64,000 bases of DNA from Nocardia brasiliensis ATCC 700358 (GCF_000250675.2 NC_018681.1:1550001-1614000); one strand, 5' to 3'; shown: positions 50,501 to 59,587, numbered from the stretch's first letter. The notes: a model not told the origin generated them from the sequence alone. Numbers and translations: made by a program.

Positions 50501-51517
50501 ATGGGACACGAACACGAGCACGGACACGGCCATGGGAGTGGCGGCCACACGCATTCCCACGGGGTGTCCGGTGATGCCGATCGCCGCTGGCTGACGCTCG
50601 CGCTGGCGTTGATCGGCGGCTTCATGATGATCGAGGTCGTCGTCGGCTTGCTGGCGAACTCGCTGGCCCTGCTCTCCGACGCGGCGCACATGCTCACCGA
50701 CGCGGCCTCGATCGTACTGGCGCTGACCGCGATTCGGCTGGCCGCCAGGCCGGCCCGCGGCAAATACACCTACGGCTTCAAACGTGCCGAGATCCTGTCC
50801 GCGCAGGCCAACGGCATCACGCTGCTGGTGCTGGCGGGCTGGCTGACCTACGAGGCGATCCGGCGCCTGCTCGAGCCGCCGGAGGTGACCGGTGGGCTGG
50901 TCGTGATCACCGCGCTGTTCGGCATCGCCGTCAATATCGCCGCGGCCTGGGCGATCAGCAAGGCGAACCGGTCCAGCCTGAATGTCGAGGGCGCCTTCCA
51001 GCATGTGCTCAACGACCTGTACGGGTTCATCGCGACCGCGGTGGCCGGTGTCGTCGTGCTGCTCACCGGCTTCGCCCGCGCCGACGCGATCGCCACCCTG
51101 GTCGTCGTCGCCCTCATGGTCAAGGCGGGCCTGGGCCTGGTCCAGGAGTCCGGCCGCATCTTCCTCGAAGCCGCGCCCGCCGGTCTGGACCCCGACGCAC
51201 TCGGCCGCAGGCTCGTCGAGATGCCGGGCATCGACGAGGTGCACGATCTGCACGTCTGGCAGATCACCTCGGGCAATGTGGCGTTGTCCGCGCATGTCCT
51301 GGTTCAGCCCGGCGCGGACTGCCACGGCCTGCGCCAGCAGATCGAGCGGCTACTCGACCACGACTACGAGATCACCCACACCACCCTGCAGGTCGACCAC
51401 TCCCAGTTGGTCTCCGCGGCAGCGACATCCGACACCGGACGACTGCTTCCGGTGCTGGCGGAGCACTGCGACGACGCGCACGGCCCGGTGCACCGCGAAA
51501 CCCACCCGCGCCACTAG
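50501..51517 (+). CDS. Cation diffusion facilitator (CzcD/ZitB-like metal exporter)
   Basis: 338 residues. The His-rich N-terminus (GHEHEHGHGHGSGGHTHSHG) precedes six hydrophobic segments. Metal ligands HxxxD appear in SDAAHMLTDAASI (TM2) and HVLNDLYGF (TM5), which matches Zn/Co exporters. The C-terminal cytoplasmic domain (IDEVHDLHVWQITSGNVALSAHVLV) is typical, and a His-rich tail follows. Proton-driven export of Zn2+ (possibly Co2+, Cd2+) from the cytoplasm. ATG 50501 is preceded by GGTGAGGCGGGCGGC. Confidence 0.93.
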   Translation: MGHEHEHGHGHGSGGHTHSHGVSGDADRRWLTLALALIGGFMMIEVVVGLLANSLALLSDAAHMLTDAASIVLALTAIRLAARPARGKYTYGFKRAEILSAQANGITLLVLAGWLTYEAIRRLLEPPEVTGGLVVITALFGIAVNIAAAWAISKANRSSLNVEGAFQHVLNDLYGFIATAVAGVVVLLTGFARADAIATLVVVALMVKAGLGLVQESGRIFLEAAPAGLDPDALGRRLVEMPGIDEVHDLHVWQITSGNVALSAHVLVQPGADCHGLRQQIERLLDHDYEITHTTLQVDHSQLVSAAATSDTGRLLPVLAEHCDDAHGPVHRETHPRH

Positions 51518-51520
51518 GGC

Positions 51521-52930
51521 CTAGGCGTCCAAGCGCCGGAACGGTCGCTCGGCTTCGATGAGGTAGGCGAGTTCGAGCAGGGTACGTTCGGTGCCCATGG
51601 TGCCCGCGAACTGCACACCGACGGGCAGCCCGGCGGCGGTGTAGCCGCCGGGCACGGTGATCGCGGGCGTGCCGGTGATGTTGTTGATCGGGGTGAAGGC
51701 CACATAGGTGCGCAGGCGCTCGATCAGCACATCGAAAGGCACTGTCGGACTGAGGAAACCGAGTTCAGGAGTTTCGTGTCCGAGGGTGGGGAGCAGCGCC
51801 GCGTCGTAGGAGGCGAAGGCGCGCCGATAGGTCGCGGCCGCCGCGCGTAGTCGATACAGCGTCAGTGGTGTGCGCCATGCGTCGCGAAGGTAGAGGCGGC
51901 GCAGGCCGATCGTCAGATCGTCGAGCTTGCCCGTATCGAAGCGGCGGTCGGCGAGTTTGCCGGTCGAGGCGATCACCGCGGCGAGCAGGCCCCAATAGTG
52001 CACGAACGCGTTCTCCAACGCGGCATCGAACGGCAGCGCGACCGGCTCCACCCGATGCCCGTGCGATTCCAGTGTGGTAGCGACGTTTTCGACGGCGTCG
52101 CGAATCGGGCCCGGCGGCACCGGTCCGCCGATGCCTTCGAGGATGAGCGCGATGCGCAGCGGCTTCGGCCCCGGCCCCTCGACCCGGCCGATCGGCGGCA
52201 GTGCGGGATTGTGCCAAAACTCTTCGGCCGCAGCGGTATACGCCGCGGTGTCGCGCACGGTTCGGGTCAGCACGCCCTCGCTGACGATCCGGACCGGCAG
52301 CTTCCGCGACATCGGGGCGTCGATATGCCGTCCCCGACTCGGTTTCAGCCCGACCAGCCCGGCGCACGCCGCCGGAATGCGGATCGATCCGCCGCCGTCG
52401 TTGCCGTGCGCGATCGGCACCACCCCGGCGGCGACCAGGGCGGCCGTGCCGCCGGACGATCCGCCCACCGAATAGCCGGTGTGCCAAGGGTTTCGGGTCG
52501 GCGGCGCGAACGGCGGCTCGGTGGTCGCGTTGAAGCCGAACTCCGGCAGTGCGCTCTTGCCGAGCACCGTCATTCCGGCGCTGCGGAATTGGCTGGTGTA
52601 GTCGCCGTCTTTGCGAGCGGTCCGCGCGCGGAAAGCCGCGCTGCCGTGGTTGGTCGGCATTCCCGCGACATCGATGTTGTCCTTGATGAACGTGGGGACG
52701 CCGTACAGGCGGCCGCCCTGTTCAGGCGGGGCCAGCGGTCGCGCATACGTCGCATAGGCGACCGCCGCGAGTTCTTCGACCCGCTCGGCCCGTCGCACCG
52801 CTGCCTCGGCCAGTTCGCCGGGGCTGCGTTCGCCGCGCCGCACCAGCTCGGCCAGTGCGACCGCGTCATGCGTACCGAGCGCGTCGTCGGTGAAGGAATG
52901 CAAACGGGTGGGCGGAGCGTCAGCGGTCAC
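51521..52930 (-). CDS. Amidase, amidase-signature family
   Basis: 469 residues with the Ser-cisSer-Lys machinery: Lys in GVPTFIKDNID, the Gly/Ser-rich core SVGGSSGGTAALVAAGV, and GNDGGGSIRIPAACAGLVGLKPSRGR containing the nucleophile Ser. The C-terminal NNITGTPAITVPGGYTAAGLPVGVQF is also conserved. Hydrolyses an amide to acid and ammonia; substrate unknown. The start is GTG 52930. Convergent with the CDF gene 3 bp away, divergent from the FUSC gene. Confidence 0.92.
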   Translation of the reverse strand: MTADAPPTRLHSFTDDALGTHDAVALAELVRRGERSPGELAEAAVRRAERVEELAAVAYATYARPLAPPEQGGRLYGVPTFIKDNIDVAGMPTNHGSAAFRARTARKDGDYTSQFRSAGMTVLGKSALPEFGFNATTEPPFAPPTRNPWHTGYSVGGSSGGTAALVAAGVVPIAHGNDGGGSIRIPAACAGLVGLKPSRGRHIDAPMSRKLPVRIVSEGVLTRTVRDTAAYTAAAEEFWHNPALPPIGRVEGPGPKPLRIALILEGIGGPVPPGPIRDAVENVATTLESHGHRVEPVALPFDAALENAFVHYWGLLAAVIASTGKLADRRFDTGKLDDLTIGLRRLYLRDAWRTPLTLYRLRAAAATYRRAFASYDAALLPTLGHETPELGFLSPTVPFDVLIERLRTYVAFTPINNITGTPAITVPGGYTAAGLPVGVQFAGTMGTERTLLELAYLIEAERPFRRLDA

Positions 52931-53039
52931 ATTTCGAACTTAGCGGCCGATCGGGCCGCCGGAGGCGGTTGTTCGGGGCACAACGACCGGCGCTTACGGT
53001 GGAACAGCAGGTCACTCTCGCTCTCTCGGAAGGAAGTAG

Positions 53040-54698
53040 ATGGTTTCGCCGGTCTCCGACCCGTTGCCGCCGCAGGTGCGGATCGGTTCGCTGCTGTTCG
53101 CGCTTCCTCCGGCGGGACGGCGATGGAGTCCGGCGCTGCGCTCGGCGCTGGCGTTCCTGCTGCCCGCCGCGGTGGTGGTCGCGCTGGGGCATCCGGGGTA
53201 CGCGCTGTTCGTGTTGTTCGGCGCGCTCGCCGTCATGTACGGGGAGCGCCGGGCCTATCTCCTCCGGGCCGGTGTGGTGCTCACCGCGGGCCTGGCGTTG
53301 CTGATGTCGTGTGCCGTCGGCGCGCTGCTCGGCGAGGTGCTCTCCGGCGGGCTCGGTGCCGCGCTGCTCACGGTGGCGTTGTTGACGGCGGTGGCGACGG
53401 TCGCCGTCTACGTGATCGACGCGATGCGGCTCGGCCCGCCGGGCGCACTGCTGTTCGTGATCGTGTGCGGTGGCTCGATGATGGCCACCGAGGCAGGGAT
53501 CTCGGCCGGGGTGTTGCTGGCTTGCACGGGGCTCGGTGTGGCGGTGTCGGTTCTCGTCTCGATGGCGGGGGTGCTGCGCGATCGGCGCAAACCCGAGCGG
53601 GTCGCCGTCGAAGCCGCCGACCAGGCCGTCGACGCCTACTTGGCGGCGCGCGCGACCGGCCGGCCCGCCATCGACCTGCGCCATCAGGCGGGTGGCGCGA
53701 TCGCGGAGGCGTGGGCCGCGGTCTACGACGCGCGGCTGCCGACCAGGATGCCGGATTCCGAGCTGCTGAGCACCCTGGTCGCGGCCCGGAACCGGCTGGC
53801 CGGACCGGCCTACGACGACACCGACGACGTGGTCGTCGATCCGCTCATCTCGTTCGTCCGGCCCGGTGTCGGGTTCCGGCTGCGGCGATCGTTGTCGTTC
53901 GACTCACACGCGATGATCAGCGCGTACCGGGTGGGCCTCGCCTGCCTGGTCGCCGGTGGTCTGAGCGCGTTGCTCGGCCAGGACCGGCCGCACTGGGCGG
54001 TGTTCACGGCCGTGATGGTGCTGCAGATCGGTCCCGATCGGGTCCGCGGCAAGGTCCGCGGCATTCACCGTTTCGCCGGAACTGTCGTCGGGCTGGCGCT
54101 TTTCGCGGGCATCCATCAACTCGCGCCGACCGGTTACGCGCTCGCTGTGCTGGTGGCTGTGCTCATTTTCTGCATGGAGTTGTACGTCCCGCGCAACTAC
54201 GCGATCGCGGCCGTCTTCATCACTCCGATCGCGCTGCTCGCAGTCGGGGCAGCACCGCAGATGGCGGTCGGGCCGCTGATCCGGGATCGGTTCGTGGAGA
54301 CCGTGCTCGGCGTGGCGGTCGCGATGCTCGCACCGCATGTCGTCACGCCGCGCGCGCACCGGCGCACCTTCCGCTGGATCGAGCTGCGGGTTCGTGCCGC
54401 GGCGCATGCGTTGGTGGAATTGCTCCGTGCCGAACCGGCCGGCGCCGAGGCCGTGGTTCTGGTCCAGCAGTTGCAGTTCGAGCTGGTCGGCGTGGCACGG
54501 ACCGGCTTGGATTCGGCCACCGAGGAACCGAAATGGACCGCCGCGCACTGGCCCGTGCACGCCGCCATCGCTCATCTCGGTTACGACCTGCTCGCCGCCT
54601 GCTGGGCGTTGCCGCCCGGCGCGCTGCTGGACGATCCGGACTCCTGGGACACCGCGTTCGACGCGGTGCTGCCGCATTCGCCACGCGCGCAGGGGTAG
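53040..54698 (+). CDS. FUSC family membrane protein (aromatic acid/efflux type)
   Basis: 552 residues with two sets of about five or six membrane helices (residues about 30-180 and 300-430). The second set contains QIGPDRVRGKVRGIHRFAGTVVGLALFAGI, the typical FUSC core. The soluble central and C-terminal parts are helical. Related proteins (AaeB, YccS) export aromatic acids; no substrate is indicated here. ATG 53040 has GGAAGGA 6 nt upstream. Confidence 0.85.
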   Translation: MVSPVSDPLPPQVRIGSLLFALPPAGRRWSPALRSALAFLLPAAVVVALGHPGYALFVLFGALAVMYGERRAYLLRAGVVLTAGLALLMSCAVGALLGEVLSGGLGAALLTVALLTAVATVAVYVIDAMRLGPPGALLFVIVCGGSMMATEAGISAGVLLACTGLGVAVSVLVSMAGVLRDRRKPERVAVEAADQAVDAYLAARATGRPAIDLRHQAGGAIAEAWAAVYDARLPTRMPDSELLSTLVAARNRLAGPAYDDTDDVVVDPLISFVRPGVGFRLRRSLSFDSHAMISAYRVGLACLVAGGLSALLGQDRPHWAVFTAVMVLQIGPDRVRGKVRGIHRFAGTVVGLALFAGIHQLAPTGYALAVLVAVLIFCMELYVPRNYAIAAVFITPIALLAVGAAPQMAVGPLIRDRFVETVLGVAVAMLAPHVVTPRAHRRTFRWIELRVRAAAHALVELLRAEPAGAEAVVLVQQLQFELVGVARTGLDSATEEPKWTAAHWPVHAAIAHLGYDLLAACWALPPGALLDDPDSWDTAFDAVLPHSPRAQG

Positions 54699-54717
54699 CG
54701 AAAAACCTTAGGCCTGC

Positions 54718-54723
54718 TAGCGT
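54718..54723 (+). promoter_or_regulatory. Putative -10 box of a leaderless transcript (TAGCGT)
   Basis: TAGCGT lies 6 nt before the ATG at 54730, with no Shine-Dalgarno sequence between. Confidence 0.45.
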
Positions 54724-54729
54724 TCGGGC

Positions 54730-55182
54730 ATGCAGGACAGTGTGACGGTGCGGATGGCCGCACCCGCCGAAACCATCTGGGAACTGGTCAGCGATATCAC
54801 CAACACCGGACGGTTCAGTCCGGAGACCTTCGCCGCCGAGTGGCTCGGCGGCGCCACCGGCCCGGCGGTCGGGGTGAAATTCCGCGGACACGTCAACCGC
54901 AACGGCTGGGGTCTGAAGTACTGGACCGTGTGCCGGATCATCGCCAGCGAGCCCGGCCGCGAGTTCGCGTTCACCGTGCTCGGGCCCGGCGGTATGGCGA
55001 TCAACACCTGGACCTACCGCTTCGAACCGGTCGCGGGTGGAACCGACGTCACAGAGTCGTTCCAGTTGCACGCCAGCCCGCCGATCCGGCTGTACTGGCT
55101 GCTGGCCGGGCGGGCCAGGCGCAAGACGAACGTCGAGGGGATGCGCGAGACGCTGGAGCGCATCAAAGCTGTCGTCGAGTAG
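54730..55182 (+). CDS. SRPBCC family (START-like/polyketide cyclase fold) protein
   Basis: 150 residues, the usual size for a single helix-grip domain. Signs are VRMAAPAETIWELVSDITNTGRFSPETFAAEW at the N-terminus, GVKFRGHVNR, and the long C-terminal helix region LLAGRARRKTNVEGMRETLERIK. Binds a hydrophobic ligand in a cavity; role unknown. Apparently leaderless. Convergent with the LCP gene, 1 bp between stops. Confidence 0.85.
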   Translation: MQDSVTVRMAAPAETIWELVSDITNTGRFSPETFAAEWLGGATGPAVGVKFRGHVNRNGWGLKYWTVCRIIASEPGREFAFTVLGPGGMAINTWTYRFEPVAGGTDVTESFQLHASPPIRLYWLLAGRARRKTNVEGMRETLERIKAVVE

Positions 55183-55183
55183 G

Positions 55184-56845
55184 TCAGTTCACGCAGGGGA
55201 TCGTGTTGCCGATCGTCGTGGTGACCGGTTTGCCCGCGTCCGGCGCGGGCTCGGCCGGTGTGGTCGTTGTGGTGGTCGGCGCGGTCGAGGTCGACGTGCT
55301 CGCGGTCAGCTCGGTGGGCATGGTGAAGTCGCCGCCGAGAACTACCAGGACGTGTCCCGGCGCGACGCTCGTCGACGCGGTAGGGGTGAGACCGCCCAGG
55401 GTTTCGCCCAACTGGGTCGCGTCCGCTTCGGCGCCCGCGCCGTAGGTGATCGACGTCGAGACGGTGCCGCTCGCCGTACTCCGATTGCCGAGGGTGCCCT
55501 CCCGGTAGCCGCGCGTGGTCAGCGCGGCGGACAGGGTGGCGGCCGCGCCGGACACCGTGCCCGCGTTCTGGATATCGACCGTGCTCGTCGGCGGTTGCGC
55601 CGCGGTGCTCGGCGGCTGCACCCCGAACGCGGTCCGGACCTCCTTCTTGATCGCCGCCGGATCGATGATGTTGACGTCCTGGCCGTTGATCGTCTCGTAG
55701 CGCAGTACGGGCAGGGTCCGGAATTCGATCGCGATCGATCCGGCGGCGCCCAGGTCGCTCGCGAAGTCGATCAGATTCCAGCCGTCCGAGAGCACCACGT
55801 CGCGGTGGGCCACGTCCATCAGCGCGGAGAGCTTGCTCAGATTGGTCAGCGTGCCGGATTCCTTGAGCGACTTGGCCACCGAGGTGAGGAACGCCTGCTG
55901 CCGGTGCGTCCGGTCCAGATCGCCGTTCTCCAGTTCGTGCCGTTGCCGCACGAACGCCAGCGCCTCGGACCCGTTCAGATGTTGCGGTCCCGCCGGGAAC
56001 TTGGCGCCCGAGTAGTAGCTGTCGTCGACGGCCTTGTTCAGGCACACGTCGACGCCGCCGAGGGCGGTGGCCAAGTCGTAGAACCCGGCGAGCGAAATCT
56101 CGGCGAACCGGTCGATCGGGACACCTACCAGGTTGCGCACCGTGGACACGATCGAGGCGCGACCGGCCTCGCGACCTTTGCGCTCCAAGGTGACCGGGTC
56201 CTTCTCTCCGGCCGCGACGAGCTTGTCCTGCGCGGCCGCCTTTTTCAGGCCGTACGCTTCCTTGATCTTGGCCCGGTCGTAGCCGGGGATACCGGTGACC
56301 GGCACGTAGTCGTCGCGCGGGATGGAGAACGCGACGATCTTCTTCATGTCCGCCGGAATATGCATCAGGATCAGCGAATTCGCGTTGTAGCCGCCGTCGT
56401 CGCCGTCGCCCGCGTGCAGTTGGTCGAGGATCTCTTTCGGTAAGTCCTTGCCGTTCAGGTCTTTCCGGGTGTCCAAGCCGATCAGCAGGATGTTCAGGTC
56501 ACCGCCGAGCGAGTGCGGCGCGTCCTCGCCGATCGCGTCGGTGCGGGTGAACCCGTGATCGAATTCGAGCTTCGCCGACCAGGCGAAACCGGTGCCGGAG
56601 ACCACGGCCAGGGCGGTGAGGGCCACCACCGCGCGGACGGCGTTCTTCGCCACCTTGGTCGCGCGACGTGGTGGCTGCTCGCGCGGTGCGGGAGCGCGCC
56701 GGGTTGCCACCCGGCGGGGTTTCGCCGCCCTGCGATGCCGCGCCCGGCCACTGGTCTCGTCGCCGACCTTGGCGAACTCGACGGTGTCGTCGTCCAGCAT
56801 CGTGGCGGGTTCCGTGCCCGGCTTCCTCTTCGGCACTCGCTCCAC
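55184..56845 (-). CDS. LytR-CpsA-Psr (LCP) family cell-wall ligase
   Basis: About 553 residues. A basic, Pro/Arg-rich cytoplasmic tail is followed by one membrane helix (AVRAVVALTALAVVSGTGFAW) and an extracellular LCP domain with landmarks LNILLIGLDTR, SLILMHIP, VAFSIPRDDYVPV, GGVDVCLN and EALAFVRQRHELENGDLDRTHRQQAFL. A LytR_C-like domain follows (STVDIQNAGTVSGAAATLSAALTTRGY) and a Thr/Pro-rich tail ending in CVN. Such proteins attach arabinogalactan or teichoic acids to peptidoglycan. GTG 56845 was chosen because GAGG lies 8 nt upstream; ATG 56800 is an alternative. Confidence 0.9.
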   Translation of the reverse strand: MERVPKRKPGTEPATMLDDDTVEFAKVGDETSGRARHRRAAKPRRVATRRAPAPREQPPRRATKVAKNAVRAVVALTALAVVSGTGFAWSAKLEFDHGFTRTDAIGEDAPHSLGGDLNILLIGLDTRKDLNGKDLPKEILDQLHAGDGDDGGYNANSLILMHIPADMKKIVAFSIPRDDYVPVTGIPGYDRAKIKEAYGLKKAAAQDKLVAAGEKDPVTLERKGREAGRASIVSTVRNLVGVPIDRFAEISLAGFYDLATALGGVDVCLNKAVDDSYYSGAKFPAGPQHLNGSEALAFVRQRHELENGDLDRTHRQQAFLTSVAKSLKESGTLTNLSKLSALMDVAHRDVVLSDGWNLIDFASDLGAAGSIAIEFRTLPVLRYETINGQDVNIIDPAAIKKEVRTAFGVQPPSTAAQPPTSTVDIQNAGTVSGAAATLSAALTTRGYREGTLGNRSTASGTVSTSITYGAGAEADATQLGETLGGLTPTASTSVAPGHVLVVLGGDFTMPTELTASTSTSTAPTTTTTTPAEPAPDAGKPVTTTIGNTIPCVN

Positions 56846-57151
56846 CGGATCATCCTCGTCGTCAGTTCTACGCGCTTTCCCATCGAGAGTACGGATGTTG
56901 CGCTGGCTACGCCCGGGCAACCATCGACAGGGGTCTGACCACCGCTTTCGGCGCAGCCGCTGACGGGTCGGCATCCGGCATGTTCCAACGCGAACGTTCC
57001 AACGTGACCATTCCAGTGTTGGCGCGTCGTAAGTCGTTGGGGGTCAAAGTTTTTCGTCGGTGGGCTGGGCTAGGGTAATGGGACCTCCACCTCGAGGGAC
57101 GGCGCGGCAGTTGGTCCAGGCCGCATCGTGCCGAGGAAGGAGGTGGTGGGT

Positions 57152-57268
57152 ATGGCGAAACATCGCCGGAAGAAGCGAGAGGCTCCGGTCGATTACGGCA
57201 TCATCTTGACCGGATCTGCCGTAATCGCCGGAGCACTCGTCTTGGTCCGCTGGCTGCGGGCTAGGTAA
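57152..57268 (+). CDS. 38-residue membrane peptide with very strong ribosome site
   Basis: ATG 57152 is preceded by GGAAGGAGGTGG (57135-57146), the best ribosome site in the window. The product starts with a basic cluster (MAKHRRKKREAP), then YGIILTGSAVIAGALVLV forms a single transmembrane helix, and it ends RWLRAR. Small one-helix proteins of this kind often adjust membrane complexes. A hairpin terminator follows 7 nt after the stop. Too short to be found in usual gene calls. Confidence 0.65.
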   Translation: MAKHRRKKREAPVDYGIILTGSAVIAGALVLVRWLRAR

Positions 57269-57275
57269 CCCACCA

Positions 57276-57307
57276 GGCGGGGCGTCGATTGACCTCGGCG
57301 TCCCGCC
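57276..57307 (+). terminator. Hairpin after the 38-residue peptide gene
   Basis: GGCGGGGCG, a 14-nt loop, then CGTCCCGCC: a 9-bp stem with one G-T pair. It begins 7 nt after the stop codon and has no T-run. Confidence 0.55.
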
Positions 57308-57423
57308 ACCCAGCATCACTAGGTGACGACCACAACTCTACACGCCCCTGTATGTATTGTTGCGGCGAAATCGGTGCACAGCCTGCGTCAACCGGGGGTT
57401 TCGCCGGGACCACCGGGCGGCCG

Positions 57424-57429
57424 TAGGCT
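57424..57429 (+). promoter_or_regulatory. Putative -10 box of a leaderless transcript (TAGGCT)
   Basis: TAGGCT lies 7 nt before the ATG at 57437. No Shine-Dalgarno sequence is present. Confidence 0.5.
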
Positions 57430-57436
57430 CGGGTCC

Positions 57437-58090
57437 ATGTCTGCTCCCGTTCTTCTCGTGCTCGGCGCCGGCCCCGGCGTCGGATTGGCTGTCGCCAGAC
57501 TCTTTGCCCGTGACGGATACGTGGTGGTGCTGGCCTGTCGGTGGGCCGAAGAGGCGGAGCCGCTGGTCGCCGAATTGCGCGAGGAAGGGTTCGACGCCGA
57601 CGGGGTGGGTGTCGATCTGTCCGACCCCGCCGATGTGACCCGGGTGGTCGCCGGGGTGGGGGAGCGGCACGGCCGGATCGACGTGCTGCATTTCAACCCG
57701 AGCATGTTCCGCCAGTCCGATCCACTCGAGTTGACCGTGCCGGAGTTGATCGAGGATTTCACGATCGGCGCCGCCGCGCTGCTGCCCGCCGTCCAGGCCG
57801 CCCTGCCGTTCTTCGCCGAAGGCGCCCGGGTGCTGGTCACCGGCAGTGCCGCGGCGGACAAACCGTGGAACCAGGCCGCTTCACTCGGTGTGCAGAAGGC
57901 GGCCGTCCGCAACCTGGTCACCAGCCTGGACACCACCTTGGCCGCCAAGGGTTTCCGCGCCGTCGCAGTCCAGATCAACGGTGTCCTCGGCGAGGGTGCC
58001 TTCACCCGGGACCGTGTCGCCGCCGCCCTCCATGCGGCCGCCACCAGGCCCCTCGCCGACTGGACTCCGCACACCTCCTACAACGGCTGA
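57437..58090 (+). CDS. SDR-fold protein without the catalytic Tyr
   Basis: 217 residues; Rossmann motif LVLGAGPGVGLAVARLFARDGY with the later VLACR and DLSDPADV. HFNPSMFR corresponds to the NNAG loop. VLVTGSAAADKPWNQAA is the Ser-bearing strand, but the YxxxK site reads SLGVQK: the Lys is there and the Tyr is not. It is therefore an atypical SDR that may bind NAD(P) without normal dehydrogenase chemistry. ATG 57437 begins at the first strand; the frame upstream has no support. Apparently leaderless. Confidence 0.8.
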   Translation: MSAPVLLVLGAGPGVGLAVARLFARDGYVVVLACRWAEEAEPLVAELREEGFDADGVGVDLSDPADVTRVVAGVGERHGRIDVLHFNPSMFRQSDPLELTVPELIEDFTIGAAALLPAVQAALPFFAEGARVLVTGSAAADKPWNQAASLGVQKAAVRNLVTSLDTTLAAKGFRAVAVQINGVLGEGAFTRDRVAAALHAAATRPLADWTPHTSYNG

Positions 58091-58215
58091 CCCGCGCGCA
58101 CCTTCTAGCACCCCGCGCACGAATTCGTCGGCAAATCAGTGCGCGGCAAGACAATCCGTGCGCGGCAGGATGATTTGCATGCCGGTGGATTCTGTTCGGT
58201 GCCGGCTCTGCGTCC

Positions 58216-59466
58216 CTAGCGGGGCAGGATTTCGGGAACCTCTATCGGTAGGTGGGCGGGGCCGCGGAGGTTTACGTGTTCGCGGTAGGGCGGGGGGTCT
58301 ACGAGGAGGCGGGGGGTGGACAGGCGTTGGGCGAAGCGGGTGAGGGCTATTCGGGCCTCCAGGCGCGCCAGGGGAGCGCCGAGGCAGAAGTGAGCGCCGA
58401 GGCCGAAGGTCAGGTGCCGGCTTTCGCGGGTGGGGTCGAAGCGATCGGGGTCGGGATATACGGTGGGGTCGCGTTGTGCGGCGGCGATCAGCAGCACCAG
58501 CAGATCGCCGCGCGCGATGTCCATACCGCCGACCGTGAGCGCGTCGGCGGCGATCCGCGGCATCAGCTGCACGGGCGGGTCGAACCGCAGCGTCTCCTCG
58601 ACGATTCCTTGGGCCCGTTCGGGATTCGCGCGCAAGGCGGCGAGCTCGTCCGGGCGGCGTAACAAGGCCAGTATCGCGTTCGAGATGAGGTTGACCGTGG
58701 TCTCGTGCCCGGCGATGAGCAGCAGCGCACAGGTGGAGATCAGCTCTTGGTGCGAGAGCATGTCGCCCGCGTCCTCGGCCGCGATGAGCTGCGAGAGCAG
58801 ATCGGGTCCCGGTGTGGCGCGGCGGCGTTCGGCGAGTTCCTCGAAGTAGTCGCTGAGTTCGGTTCCTGCACGCTCCAATTCGGCCGGATCAGCCTGGAAT
58901 TCGGCGGCACGCCGCGAGGTGGGGTCCAGTGTGCGAGCCAGCAGGCCGGACCAATGGCTCAGTTGCGCTTCGTCTTCGAGCGGCACGCCGAGTAATTCGC
59001 AGATGACAGTGACCGGCAGTGGATACGCGAAGTCGGCGACACCATCGAATACCCCCGCCGCCGAACGCTTGTCGAGCAGATCATCGACGATTTCGGTGAT
59101 CCGCGGCTCGAGCTGCTGCACCACCCGCGGCGTGAACGCTTTCGACACCAGCCGTCGCAGCCGGGTGTGGTCGGGCGGATCGAGGAACAGAAACGACGGC
59201 TTCACTTGTTCCGCAGGGGTTTTCGACGAGGTGTACAGCGGCATCGGGCCCATTTGTAACGTGGCGAGCGAACGGTCCACGCTCACCCGTGGATCGCGCA
59301 GTACCGCCGTGCAGTCGGCATGGCCGGCGAACACGACGACCGGCGCGGTACCGATCCGGAACGGCCCGGCCGCCCGTATCCGGGCGAACAGGGGATAGGG
59401 ATCCGGCCGGAGCGCGGGATCGAGCAGGCGCACGTAGTCGGCGGTCGGTTCTTGGGCTGTAGTCAT
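58216..59466 (-). CDS. Cytochrome P450, canonical bacterial type
   Basis: 416 residues. All P450 hallmarks are present: I-helix LLIAGHETTVN (acid-alcohol pair), K-helix EETLRFDPPVQ (ExxR), PDPDRFDPTR meander and FGLGAHFCLGAPLARLEARIA haem loop. It resembles CYP105/107-like actinomycete enzymes and would use a ferredoxin supplied elsewhere. ATG 59466. Divergent from an HxlR regulator across a palindromic spacer, so its expression is probably controlled by that protein. Confidence 0.92.
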   Translation of the reverse strand: MTTAQEPTADYVRLLDPALRPDPYPLFARIRAAGPFRIGTAPVVVFAGHADCTAVLRDPRVSVDRSLATLQMGPMPLYTSSKTPAEQVKPSFLFLDPPDHTRLRRLVSKAFTPRVVQQLEPRITEIVDDLLDKRSAAGVFDGVADFAYPLPVTVICELLGVPLEDEAQLSHWSGLLARTLDPTSRRAAEFQADPAELERAGTELSDYFEELAERRRATPGPDLLSQLIAAEDAGDMLSHQELISTCALLLIAGHETTVNLISNAILALLRRPDELAALRANPERAQGIVEETLRFDPPVQLMPRIAADALTVGGMDIARGDLLVLLIAAAQRDPTVYPDPDRFDPTRESRHLTFGLGAHFCLGAPLARLEARIALTRFAQRLSTPRLLVDPPPYREHVNLRGPAHLPIEVPEILPR

Positions 59467-59539
59467 GAGGCTCCCACCTGATGCGCCGCGTCTTTGCGGG
59501 TCGGCATCTGATCGCCCGGCGGTGACCGGTTGTTAGTAT

Positions 59540-59569
59540 TATTGCGATACCGACGGTAGGAATGCAATA
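59540..59569. promoter_or_regulatory. Nested inverted repeats between P450 and HxlR genes
   Basis: Outer arms TATTGC (59540-59545) and GCAATA (59564-59569) enclose the palindrome TACCG-A-CGGTA (59548-59558). This is AT-richer than its surroundings, and it is centred in the divergent spacer. Likely operator of the HxlR protein (inference). Confidence 0.5.
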
Positions 59570-59587
59570 CCATTACCGCATGCGAGG

